Part shown: in pieces, positions 23,290-36,500 of the stretch
Layout: each line of letters begins with the position of its first letter
How positions within the stretch are numbered: position 1 is the stretch's first letter
NCBI GenBank assembly: GCA_000934455.1
Contig: KN888899.1
Location: 1 to 43,627, forward strand
Length of the DNA stretch: 43,627 nt
Origin: Apostichopus parvimensis
Lineage: Eukaryota > Echinodermata > Holothuroidea > Aspidochirotida > Stichopodidae
Direction: 5' to 3'
Position numbers and translations under genes: made by a program
The notes under the pieces: model-generated
The model's input: the letters and a program-made list of their open reading frames with translations, nothing else
Told to the model about the DNA's origin: nothing
Database searches by the model: none

Positions 23290-24154
23290 NNNNNNNNNNN
23301 NNNNNNNNNNNNNNNNNNNNNNNNNNNNNNNNNNNNNNNNNNNNNNNNNNNNNNNNNNNNNNNNNNNNNNNNNNNNNNNNNNNNNNNNNNNNNNNNNNNN
23401 NNNNNNNNNNNNNNNNNNNNNNNNNNNNNNNNNNNNNNNNNNNNNNNNNNNNNNNNNNNNNNNNNNNNNNNNNNNNNNNNNNNNNNNNNNNNNNNNNNNN
23501 NNNNNNNNNNNNNNNNNNNNNNNNNNNNNNNNNNNNNNNNNNNNNNNNNNNNNNNNNNNNNNNNNNNNNNNNNNNNNNNNNNNNNNNNNNNNNNNNNNNN
23601 NNNNNNNNNNNNNNNNNNNNNNNNNNNNNNNNNNNNNNNNNNNNNNNNNNNNNNNNNNNNNNNNNNNNNNNNNNNNNNNNNNNNNNNNNNNNNNNNNNNN
23701 NNNNNNNNNNNNNNNNNNNNNNNNNNNNNNNNNNNNNNNNNNNNNNNNNNNNNNNNNNNNNNNNNNNNNNNNNNNNNNNNNNNNNNNNNNNNNNNNNNNN
23801 NNNNNNNNNNNNNNNNNNNNNNNNNNNNNNNNNNNNNNNNNNNNNNNNNNNNNNNNNNNNNNNNNNNNNNNNNNNNNNNNNNNNNNNNNNNNNNNNNNNN
23901 NNNNNNNNNNNNNNNNNNNNNNNNNNNNNNNNNNNNNNNNNNNNNNNNNNNNNNNNNNNNNNNNNNNNNNNNNNNNNNNNNNNNNNNNNNNNNNNNNNNN
24001 NNNNNNNNNNNNNNNNNNNNNNNNNNNNNNNNNNNNNNNNNNNNNNNNNNNNNNNNNNNNNNNNNNNNNNNNNNNNNNNNNNNNNNNNNNNNNNNNNNNN
24101 NNNNNNNNNNNNNNNNNNNNNNNNNNNNNNNNNNNNNNNNNNNNNNNNNNNNNN
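23290..24154. other. Assembly gap (865 N)
   Basis: A run of N. It lies about 330 bp beyond the stop codon of gene B, so it could hide its polyadenylation site and intergenic or gene A promoter sequence. Confidence 1.
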
Positions 24155-24480
24155 AAAGCATCAAACGCCATTCCCCTTGTTACTTTCTGGTGAGATTTGG
24201 GTGCATCACAACAGCGAAATAATTCAAAAGGTTGATGCTACTTTTAACGTGACATTCAAAATAAATAACGAAATCTCTGAATTGAATGACAGTGAGACTG
24301 CACTGCAGGCAGTGAGTAAAATTTTGACCAAACTTCCACAACTGACATTTTTATACCTTTTAATGAAGAAAAGATTTTGAAATCACTTGTAAAGGAATCT
24401 GTCAATATGCACTTTTCTTGGTAATCATCATAAAAATAAGTAATATGGCTCCCAATAAAATATAAACTATTTGGAATTTA

Positions 24481-24579
24481 CTAACCCATTGCTGAAAGAC
24501 TCTGGACGGCATCATCGATGGACGGATATATCTCTAATCCGGGGATTTGCGCACGGTGCAAGGTATCGTGAATATTGAG
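24481..24579 (-). CDS. SLC26A11: Gene B exon 15 (end of STAS domain, stop)
   Basis: 99 bp, phase 0; 32 codons and TAG at 24483-24481. It encodes LNIHDTLHRAQIPGLEIYPS, IDDAVQSLSAMG. It lacks the ~15-20 residue tail seen after STAS in human SLC26A11. Confidence 0.9.
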   Translation of the reverse strand, partial: LNIHDTLHRAQIPGLEIYPSIDDAVQSLSAMG

Positions 24580-27500
24580 CTGTAGATGTAAACAAACAAT
24601 AACACTAGAGCAGGGGGTGCATCGTGGGTCAGGTTAGGGGTGGGGAGGGATATATGATGAGGGACAAGGGTCACACTGAATCCAGCTATGGATGTCACCC
24701 ATTTGCCTCAGATAATGGTAGACATTATTCTGTGATTTCCACATCTTCTGTGGTAAGTAAACAATGAGCTGTTCAACAGAATGCTTTCTTCATCAGCTGT
24801 TCTATTGCCAGACTTTATTACTGGAACTGGGGAGCCTTATCATAGAACAAAAACATTTATTAAAACTTTTCAAGAAAGGGTTTTCTCTTACTGTATGTTT
24901 TTTTTTTCTGTCTACCTGACTTTCTTAGTCAATGTTAATATTTTCTGTTCAACATTTGCAGTCCATCAATGTCACCCTTCTCCCCAACCCCTCCCCCCCC
25001 CCACCTCCTCTCTCTTCCATCTGCAAAACATCTGGTGTTTTATGAGTGTAACATGATAGTATATATTTGCATGCATAAAATTAGTTTTTATTCACCCGAT
25101 GATGTTTATATTGACTATAAGTTAAAATACCATGCAACAGTATGTAGTACAAATTTAAGGTGAAAAAAGTCAACTATTTAAGCAATCTCACATCACTTGA
25201 GGCCAGACATCAAAATGTGAAGTTTTAAGATCTTCACTTCAGTGAACAAGTCTTTTACTGTTAATATACACACTTACCTTTACATTTACCAGCAGGAGTT
25301 TGGCTTGAGCATTAGAAAAGTCAGCTATTGCAACTGAAAGGCTCTGAAGAAAGGGGAAAAAAATGAGAAATAGAACTACACCAAAGAATAGTAAGTATTG
25401 CTGTGGAAGATGACTGTCTTCATGTGTACTCTAATATTATATAAAACAGGTTTGAAGTCTCTAACATCCAAATAACCACAACAATTTAAGCCCATGGTTA
25501 TGCAGATAAATTAATAGTAAACACCACTAACTAACAACTCATCAGTTGCACTTGAAAGATCTTCCTGGTGTAGGCCTAATGATGCACATGAATAGAAGTC
25601 CTATACGACAGTACTGCTAACAACGGAGAAACTACAAGGTTTCATATGTGAAACTTTCTTGTCTGGACATTTCTCATTGTATGGAAAACTGTTCATCTGT
25701 GGAAATCATAATTCTCATGGTGAAATGAAAAATTTCTCTTTGTATGGAAATGCTATTTCTCTTTGTATGGAAATGCTATTTCTCTTTGTATGAAAATTCT
25801 CTTTGTAAGGAAAACTGTAATGGTCTTTCTATGGAAATTGTAATTCTCATGGTGAAATGAAAAATTTCTCTTTGCATGGACATTCTATTTCTCTTTGTAT
25901 GTAAATTTCTCTTTGTAAGGAGAAATCTATTTGTATTGAAATTGTATTTCTCTCTGTATGAAAATTTCTTTGTATGGAAACAACTCTTTGTATGGAAACA
26001 TCAATGGAAACATCTCTTTACAGAAACATTCTATGTATGGAAATTTCTCTTTCAGCAATTCACAAAGTTTGAACATTCTTAAATCAAAATATATATTATG
26101 ATACATATAAACATATATGTATCTATACATGTAACAAAAGAAAGAAGGCTTTGTACTTTACATCAAGGAGCCTTCCTTCAGTCATACAACAGTATGTTTA
26201 CTAGTAGCGTACAACTATAGTACAAGGTTGTATGGGTAAAAGAATAACATCGTACATGACTGCTAACATGTGTTGATAACATTTGGAAATGTTACCAGTT
26301 GTGTGGAAAATCTCTTGAAATTTCTCTTCGTAGGGAAAAAGTCCTCAGTGTATACAAAAATTCTCTCTAAATAATTCACAAAATTTGACACCTTTTTAAA
26401 TCAAAATGAGTTTATTAGTTTACCTCAATAAAAGTGTAATCAATTTCAATGACATGTTTGAAATCAAAGATGACATGTTGTCTACAGCTGTCAGTTTCCC
26501 TGATTTCGTTCAACCTGTCCACCAGGTAATCCGCGGCGGGGTATCTCACAGATCGGTCAACTTGTACAACACAAGCAGAACTGCTATCCACCTGTCACAA
26601 GTAGAAAATGTCACAACAAGAGGGAATTGATAAGCTGTCTTTCGATGGATAAATGTGAAGGGGCACGCTGCAGATTCATGTGTGATCTTGTAATAAGCAT
26701 CCTCTACAAGCAAAAAGTATAAGCATCAAAACAGCTGCTCAAGTTTCCAGTATAATTTTTCTTGATATCTAATGAGTCTTGATTATAATGATTATTTAGC
26801 CACTTTGTTGCATTTTTGTCAGAACATATCAATATTGAAACCTTGAGAAAGTATGTTGCTTTTCAAACCAAAATCAACAGCCAGCCTTGACCTACCACTC
26901 TGTCATAGCAAGGTAAGCTAGCCTAGCCTACATTGCATGTAAGGATTGAGACGGAAGGCGATACTGTAGTTAATTGCTGCAGCTAGCTACTGGCGTATTG
27001 TGCCTCGTTGGACGAAACCAAAAGATTCATCAAAGTAAATCAGATATACACTTAGTGGATTCGGTGAGAACGAGAAGTAGAATGTGATTATGAAAGGCAA
27101 CCAGCTAGTTTAAGATAACATAAATTTCTTCCATCCTATTTCAATGCCTTGAAATTCAGGCTATTTATCGACTACATGCCAGCAGACTTTGCCGTTTGCC
27201 CATTAAAACATAAAAATAAAACACATATATATTTTCTGACAGTAGACACAAATGCTTTTGTGTTAATTCAAGGAAATTCACAGAGGGAACTTGGTTTTAG
27301 CAACTAGAGTTTATTTTTACATACTAACTTTTTAAGCAAGCAGTTAGGATTGTGAAACTCTAGGCCAGCTTCTTGTAGAGAGGATAACAGTGCCATGACC
27401 CCCCTCCCCCCCCCCCTAAGATGCTGGGTCATGTTCCCACTCTTCATTTGTTCATTCAAAGGAAATTAGTTATTCCTGGGGAAGATGGGGTAGGGGGGAT

Positions 27501-30500
27501 GGAATTTAAACCTCACCAAAGAAGGAGTATTTTGAGGTTCCAACCTTATAGTTTAACAAAACCTCTATTAGAGAAGTACAATGTACAGTGTTACAATGAT
27601 AGGCATTCTGCCATGCACCCATGGAAATAATGCACTTGCAGAATGCCAAAACTGCAAGATATGAATATATAAACGACCGAATCACAGATACCATTCCAGG
27701 TTTGTATGACTGTTTGAAGGGCAACCAGGAAACCACCATAAGGCTAGCATCTAATTTCGACTGTACTTTACCTGTATCAGGGGGCTACTCCTCTCTTTCG
27801 GAAGGAAGGGACTTTCCTCATCTGGGGCGATGGTTGAATTCAGTGACTTTAAGGATGGCCTTGCTACAGGGTACTGTAAGATGACTAGGTCTATACATAT
27901 GCCAATAATGGTGCCATACTGAACTCCCAACCATAGGGAACATATGAAGGTCACACACAATGGGATGAGATCTATTTCTAGTGATAATGAAAAGAAAATA
28001 AAACAAGAAAATATGAAGAGAAACTGCCAAATCATGAGATGCCCTAACTTAAATGATAGCATGTTTCACATTGGATAGGTCAGTTTGAGGTAGGCTTTAA
28101 CCATTGCATTAACAAGTAATTGTTGTTGTTGTTGTATTTACAATCCAGCCATGCTATGGGGGAACTGTAATAATTTTGAGTAGCTTCATGGCTTAACTGC
28201 TTAATCCGTTTTGTTGCAGTTCAATTATGTATGTATTTTAGATCCTCCTGCAAGCAGGAACTCGCGAAGAAGCCATCATTGGCTTACCAAAGCTGCAAGC
28301 TGACCGAAGTCAGTCTCTTAGATTCATATTTAACGTCCATGATTATGAATTGTCATTGTCAACAAGTCTGTAACTGGACGACATACAATAATCTTGGAGT
28401 GACTCGGGACTTTACGATTGAAAGGCACCGGCATTAACCACTGAGCTAACACTCCTAATTATGGCAAGTCCTTAGTGTTATCAAAGGCAGAGGATAGGAT
28501 GACGGGCTGAGGTCAAATGATGCATTTCTCATTTTGAAAAATGATGACAAATCTTTTCTTATCTTCAGGCAAACTTCTCATAGCAAGTCCATCCTGCATC
28601 AAAGGGGAGAGATTCGGAGAGGGAAGGCGAACTCCAACCTCTTTATGTTTTTACTACTTACATTAATATTAAAATTTAAATCAAATAGCCCTGTCACACA
28701 CTGAAAGTCCCAAAAGAAAATAGAGGAGTTCCTTTCATGAAACAATAAATGAATTAAATTTACTTCAACAAAGGATCACCAAACAGATATGAACAACCCA
28801 ACCAATGAACAAAGTGAATAAACAAACTAACACAAAACATAATAAAAATACATCTATAAAACGAATTAAATGATATAAATGATGATAATGTGTAGTTCAA
28901 ACACTAAAAATGACAAAAGTATTCACAAAAGTATTCACAAATTTATTCTAATATTGGTCAATTTTCGAAAAAAGTCATTTAAAATAAGAAAATACATTTC
29001 AAGTAAATCATCTGTCATATGGTCCATGGAAATGGCTCTGTACCATAACGCTAACTACAAAATGGCAGAAGTTGTTAAAGACTTACTATTTACCCTCCAC
29101 AGGGTCAGAAATATCTTGCAGTTGAACATTTTAAGCACAGCCACGATAATCATGGCGGCAAGAGCAGCCTTTGGAATGTACTGGACGGCCGGCGTAAGGC
29201 AAAGAATCGCAGTGACAACTAAAGCCCCTGTGATGACCCCACCAAGTGGCGTTTTCACCCCCGATTGTGAATTAATAGCAGTTCTGAAAACAGGGGAAAA
29301 AAAGAGCATATTTATCAAATTATAACTTATGAAGGGAAAATAAGTCCCACTTTAGGAATGTTATAGGACTGAATTTATATTCCTGAGATTACTAGATTTA
29401 AAGGACTTCAAATAAATTATTTCTTTGCTATCTCAACCCTTTTCTTTCACAATTTTTCTTTCTTTCTTTGCCCAGTCGTATGTCTTTTCATTAAATCGCT
29501 AACAAAATTATTACAATCACGATGATGAGAAACTTCAAGATTTTCATTCATCCTTAGTACCAACAGAAAATATTGCTTTTAATAGAGAACCACTAAGTCA
29601 AGCGGCATAGTGATTCCTTGCCATCATTAAAATGATTTTTAGTCTGTTGCGTGATTTCATGTGTTCAGAACTAACGAGCACAACATCAATATAGGGATTT
29701 ATTCATGCATGAACGGTTAGCTTGAATGTAAATGGTATGAACCCAAAAAATGAAGGAGACAATGTCAAATTTTATTCCTAAATGTTTCAGTATCCAGAAA
29801 GAACAGTCTTAATACATGACATATAGACGCACAGATGTTTGACTAACATCAGCTGTGTCACCATGCAACCATCCCTTTACCAACTGAATGAGAGGCTACA
29901 TGAAATATTTTCACCACTTACTCCAACACAAAAGTCATCTCTAGGGTATATATAATCTTCAGAAAATTGCCATTTTGAAAGACCATTTGAGATAACCTTT
30001 GGACAATTTTAGCCTTGAGTCATATCAGCATCATATTTGGGCAAATATTAAGACAATATCTAACACCAAATGAACTTTGAAATGACAAGGTGCATGTACC
30101 AAGGGTTCTGTGTCAATATAAATCCCTGAGGCCATTAAAATTGAAAATTTAGGACTGTTTAAGATATTGCACATTAATTTCTGACTAAACTTTGATACAA
30201 GTGACATTTAAACAGCATCTTTAACATGTACAAATAAATATGGTGAGACCATGGATGTATATACCAAGATAGTGAGAACAAGGAAATATTATCCTGACAT
30301 GGCGTAAACTTTCAGGAATTACTAATTAGGTTCTACATAATACAAATAATTCTCAATTTCATACCAACAATATCGATTAAGGTCTGACCAATTTATGTGC
30401 TTTTCTGTACACCATGTCCTTGCCCAAAATGTCATGCTGAACCCAAAGGCTTACTACTGACCACATCCTTAACTAAAGAGAAAGGTTTCTAGGGACTGAA

Positions 30501-33500
30501 TTCTGCCAGCCTTAAACAACCATTGACTTGAAGCAATAAGAAGCCTCTCTTTGAAGACAAAATTAATCAGCTTTAGTGCATTTAAGGTTTTACACTTTCC
30601 CCACTTGCTGACATACTCAAATGACCTTTGACCTTCACAAAGAACTACTGGACACTTGTACTCATTATAGAAAAGTCATACAGTATGCATTGCCAAAATG
30701 ACATCTGATGAAACTGTCTATGAACTTATGATGTCATAAAATTTCCAGAGTGTAACCTCTGCTGAACCCAAATGACCTGAACCCACCACCAAAAACGGTT
30801 GGGTTCTTGTACTCATTATAGAGAAGCCATAGCTATACATACCAGCTACTGCACTTTTCTGTCTGGAAATATCTTATTTACATAGTGACACCTGTAGACC
30901 TTAAATGAACTCTGAAGTCTGACCTACATCAAATTTGGTACAAACTTTCCAATTGAAAAGACTGACATACAATGCATATATGAACTCTCTTTATGTTCTG
31001 GTTCTGGAGATATAGCACTTTTGATATATTCACATGTTACCCTCTGCTGACCCCAAATGACTTTTGACCTCTACCAAAAACAATGGGGTTCACTGAACTA
31101 AGAACAGGAAATGCACATGCCAAATGTAGGAACTGCATCCTGCGACCTACCTTGAGATATCATGTTTAAAAGATTTTCACACTTTTTCCCTCTGCTGACC
31201 TCATATGACATTTGATCTTCATGAAAAGCACTATAGATTGTCTACTCACCAATGGCAAGGGACCTACTAAGTTTGAACTTGCTATAACTTCCACTTCTTG
31301 AGATATAGTGTGAACAATGTTTTCAGACTTTGACAACTGCTGACCTCAAATGAACTTTGACCAATACCAACAACAGTCCCAAACCAGTCCTAAGGGGCAC
31401 CTACATACCAAATATGAAAGTACCCCAGTTATCCCTCTGAAGCGGTTATGAGCAAGTGTGTCATACACACACACACTCACACACATACATGCCATCACCA
31501 TCGCATAGATTCCATGTGCCTTCAGCAAGGAATCAAGAAGTGGTTGCTAACGTAATAAATAATGATACATCAACGCATACTCGTAGTTATTACACATGAC
31601 ATATCTCAACTTCCCCTCCTCCCTGCCTGCCCCACTCCCACCCAGCCACCAATTGATAACTTTAAGTTTGCTGTTATATCATGATATAGTTAGTTGTCCA
31701 TACAATGCCCTCCCCCTTCCTCCCAACTAAACTTTTTGTTACATAACTGAAGAATACTTACCGCGAAAAGCTGCCAGTCACAGGGTATGAGGAGAAGAAG
31801 GATCCTGCTATGTTGCACAATCCTGTAAAATGCAAAAAGGATGTTTCCTTGAAGAAATGTTCATCTTTTTCTCAGCAATATATTCATTCCCCAAATTACT
31901 GTAAATTACTATAAACTAATTACTGCAAAATATTCATTCCCCAAATCACTTGTCCCCATCACACATTTTAAAAACTCTGTTCATGAAAATTTGAAAGAGA
32001 ATTTTCTATGTTGAATGAGGAAACAAAACAAAAACAAAACAAAAACTTGTTCAAAATATGTCTAAATTTCAACAACAAAAATTCAACGTAATAATTCAAA
32101 GTATAATGCAAAGTTACAACTGATCAAGGTATAAAAGACACACTTTCCTAGATATTCCCACTCAATGAAAATGAGTTAAGGACTTAAAAAATGCATTGAA
32201 TTTCAGAAATTGTCATCACCCTGAGTTTTTGTATTGTTCTTTTTTTAATTTTTCCATTTTTCACTTCCTCTTTCATTCCTTAAAAAGAAAATATATCTGT
32301 CAAGCTATAACCAACAGTATTGCCATTAGGGTATTTAGTATTGAATAAAGCATTGAAAATTTAACCAAAAATCCACACAAGGATAAACTTGATATATAAT
32401 CAAGAGTTGCTTACCAACAGCAATCATTTCCTGATTTGGTTCAATTTTGTATCTATTCTGACGAGCTGAAAGAAGAAAATCACCAATGTGAACAACTCTC
32501 CATTAACAATCCGAAACCACTATTAATAGCATGCTGACCATAAGGGGTGCAAACCCATGAAGATTTGATGATCCCCGCAAATGCAGCAAAAACCACCTGT
32601 AGCATTCTATATGCAATTCAGTGGAGAAGGCTCCCGGTAATGAACAGTAACTGACATTCGTTAACCCCTCCTGTTGACAATCTCTCCCTCCCCCTTTGTT
32701 CTCAATGAGAAAATTATTAAATTTGTAATCAAACAGTGGAACACAACAACTTGTTGCCCAGACTCTTCCCTAAAACTCTCTTCACTTCATCCCCGGGGTG
32801 CGTTCCAGAAGGGAGCTGCCACAGTATGGTTGTGTAATCAACGTCAAGTGCAACAAAAGGAAATGGAGGGGGGAAGGTGACAAAACATGTAACAAGAAGA
32901 ATGACTTTTAGCAATGCTACCAAATAAGATTGTGTATTGTTACTTGCAAGTTGAATAACATCGATGGAAAAACTTATGGTGAGAATATAAAGTGATGTAA
33001 CTCACAAAATAATTGTAAACCATTTTATACCTTGCATATCTGAACAAGAATACAAAAAAACAGAATACAACCCCATCTTGCTTGAATGAAAGAAGCTTGA
33101 ATTCACTGGCCATAGCTAAGAAGCTACATGGTCTTGATATGGGGACAATGAGGTGCTATGAAAAACCATCAAGTCCAATATCCAGTGAGGGATAGGTTGG
33201 TAAAACATGGCAAACACTACTTCAAGAATTATTACAGAGTAAAGGACAAGTCTATGTAGACCATGGCAATAATAACATGGAGTACACTACAGTACCTTAA
33301 TGGTCACTGTACAAATATTACTAATGACGACTTACCGAACGCTTTTCCGATTGCAATCGTCTCCAGGTATGCGATCAATGGAACAACAAGCAAACCAACA
33401 TTCAGCTCCTGTCAAAGAAGAACCTGTCTGCTGTTATTTTACAGAACCATAAGGTCGTTTTGAATGTTAAAATGAAAGAAAACTACACAAAGTAAAACAA

Positions 33501-36500
33501 ATCCACAGAAATGACTCAAAAATGACTCAAAATCCACAAAAAAAGTAGACTCAAATTCTAATGAAGACATGCAGACAGAAGAACAGGATCAAGGATTGCA
33601 GAAAAGACTGTCACAAATATCTCAAATTTATAAGAAGAACACTGCCCTTAAATTGGGGGAGACCCCCCCAATGCCCTCCCTTCCCAAATTTTCTCACTAG
33701 ACAAATTCTTGTGTTTGACCCTAACCATTGCGTTTACTTGGGACGAATGCCAAATAAGGTTTATCTCCCTTATATGAAATGAAAAGTTCTTAAGAATTTA
33801 TAATAGACTGTTACTATAACGAGGGAGGGGGGGGGTATCCCTTATCTGAAATGAAAAGTTCTTAAGAATTTATAATAGACTGATAATGTAACTGTAAAGC
33901 TCTTGAGACAGTGGAGGAGGGGGGGGGGGGCCTTCTCATCCAAACTGCCCAAAGGAACAGCAGCTAAAGTACACAAATTAGACTTACCGTTATGACGTCA
34001 TGAAAGGTATAATCATGAAAGTCTGGAAACTGTGGAGCAAGGCTCACTTTGTGGAGAACCCCAGTAGTTGTTATCTTCCCACTACACCCGGCTCTATCTA
34101 ATGACCACGCTACAAGAGATGCGCAGCCAACCACAATAGCGTTCCTAGCTGAAAGAAAATAAACACATTGCAGTATAGTGTTAAAAAGCCTCACTTATCC
34201 CAACACATCAGGTAATCCAGCTTAACCTCAGTTCAGTGTTGTAGCCACGCCGGTCGGCGCCGGTCGGGCGTAACCACCACTAGTGCTTGCCGACCGGCAC
34301 TCAGAGTAAATCAGCATCTTACCGACCGGCACTCAAGCTTCCTACCGACCGTCACAAAAATCAGTGAATCTTGTATTAAATGAAATCAAAATACACTGAA
34401 AATTACCTGTGTCAAACTCGAAATAATTTGTTCACAAATTTACCCAAAATAGGCCTATTACTATTCTGAATCAGAATTTAGAATACTGTAGTCCGATTCT
34501 CTAGCCTGAACAAAACCAAATAAAAACCTGGGTAACTAGTAATACTACGAAACTATGATCATCAACGCAACGAGCGAGCCATAACTCACAAGCGCAGACA
34601 CGGTAATCATAACAGCTGCATGCAGTGAAAGTGTGAGTGATACGTACGAGAGCAGTGGCGGAGCGTCCATACAGTCAGGGGGGCGGATGCCCCCCTGACG
34701 GACTCAAATGGACTGCTGGCGCCCTTTTCACCTCTTTACCACTTTTTACTTATTCGCGATTATTGCCTTTTTTATTGCGCTCTCATCTACCTATTGACAT
34801 TTGTCACATTTTGTTGGTATAATTTGGCGATTACACCTATTTATTCTTCGTTTATCTGCAAATTAGCCAGGCCCGGAAAGGGTCATTTCCGGCGATCTAG
34901 GGAGTATATTTATTCAAAAAAAAACTGTACGCTACGCGCCAACCCGTGGTGGCACTCCGCTTAGATAGTGTCGAAAGATGATCATCAACGCAACGAGCGA
35001 GCCACAACTCACAAGCGCAGACACGGACAGACCATTCTCGCCCCCCTGACCGATACCCCTAGCTCCGCCACTGTACGAGAGAGCAATCACACACATATTT
35101 ACTGTGACAACAACGTCAATACATTTCGCTCGTACATTCGGAAATTTGTATCGCAATTGTCGGAAAGTTTAGGTTTCTGCGTAGCGTTTTTGGGCGGGTT
35201 TCAAAATATTTATCGCAATATGTATAAAATAGAGGTAGAATAGAGCCACCAAAAGGCATTGAAATCAACTAAGACCCTGTATCTTCAGGGGCTTCGCCCC
35301 TCAAACCCCACCAAGGGCCCCTGGACCTCACGCAGAGGAGGGCTCGCTATGCTCGCGGGCTGGCTTCGCTCGCCATCGTCAGACAAATTAGCCGCCACTC
35401 TCTTCAAATTAGCCGGCACTCACTTTCTCCTGGCTACAACACTGCCTCAGTTATCCCCAAACCTCCGTTATCCCCAACATCTTAGTTATTTTGAAGTTCT
35501 TGTACTGCATGAGAATTTCATTTCTTTTGCTTTCGGTGTTTCAAATTTTATTTGATTGAGCATATTGTATTGCTCGCAGCTTTTCTTTTTCCTGCGTCCG
35601 ATTCCCATCAGAGTCTTATCAACTCACCCATTGGTTCTTAATACTTTCTTCAAAACAAGTTTCTCGATGCACGTTTTAAACAACTTGTCTCATTAGAGAA
35701 AGACAATATGGAGACTGCATCACTAGCTAAAAAGTAGGTGTATGTGCTTTTTTTTCCATTTCTACTGATCATTTGGCTCCATTAGTAAAGTGCATCCTAT
35801 GGATGTTGAACAGGCTGATGGTTGGGACCTTGCCATTTACACAACTCTTATGACACCATGCAATGAAAGAGATAACAAAGAGACACACAGCACAGGCATT
35901 ACAGTTAACATGTACGCTTCAGTTAATGGTGGCAAATATCAGTTTTCATGCCAGTTTTCATGAGATCCAAGCCCTCGAAAGCAAGAGAGATAAAAATCAA
36001 CTCAATCTTAGTCAACCCTTTCATTATTGTACAAACCTATTCAAGATCAATTTCCAGATGGGAAGGAGGGGGGGGGGGTGTGGATGGGAAGACCTGGTGC
36101 AGGATGCTTCCAACCCCCCCCTCTCCACATGGAGAATTAATAGGTATCACCAAGTACTTTATTTTTATATACCGGTAGATAAAAGCTACTGTATGAAGAA
36201 TAGCTGTTTGGATATTTAGTTAGGATTCTCTGAAATATTAGAATATGAAATAAAAAGAGAAATACCATTGAAGATCTTGGCAGACAGTAGATTCTGTCAT
36301 AGCATCATGTATATATATATTCTCATTAAATTTATGAACTGGTCCATCTAAAACTGTCACTCTGGTTAGTCACCTTGCAGGATGGGTCTTTATAGTCCAT
36401 TTCAGTCAGGGAATCTCAACTTTCTTGGTTGGCAGCCGGTAATGGTTGTGCAAGTGCCTACAGTAGCAGTTCACAACTTCAATTGCTCCAGTTTCAACAA

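Noticed and set aside
28879..29325. 148-residue plus-strand open frame
   Set aside because: Antisense shadow of gene B exon 11, whose minus-strand reading matches SLC26 throughout.
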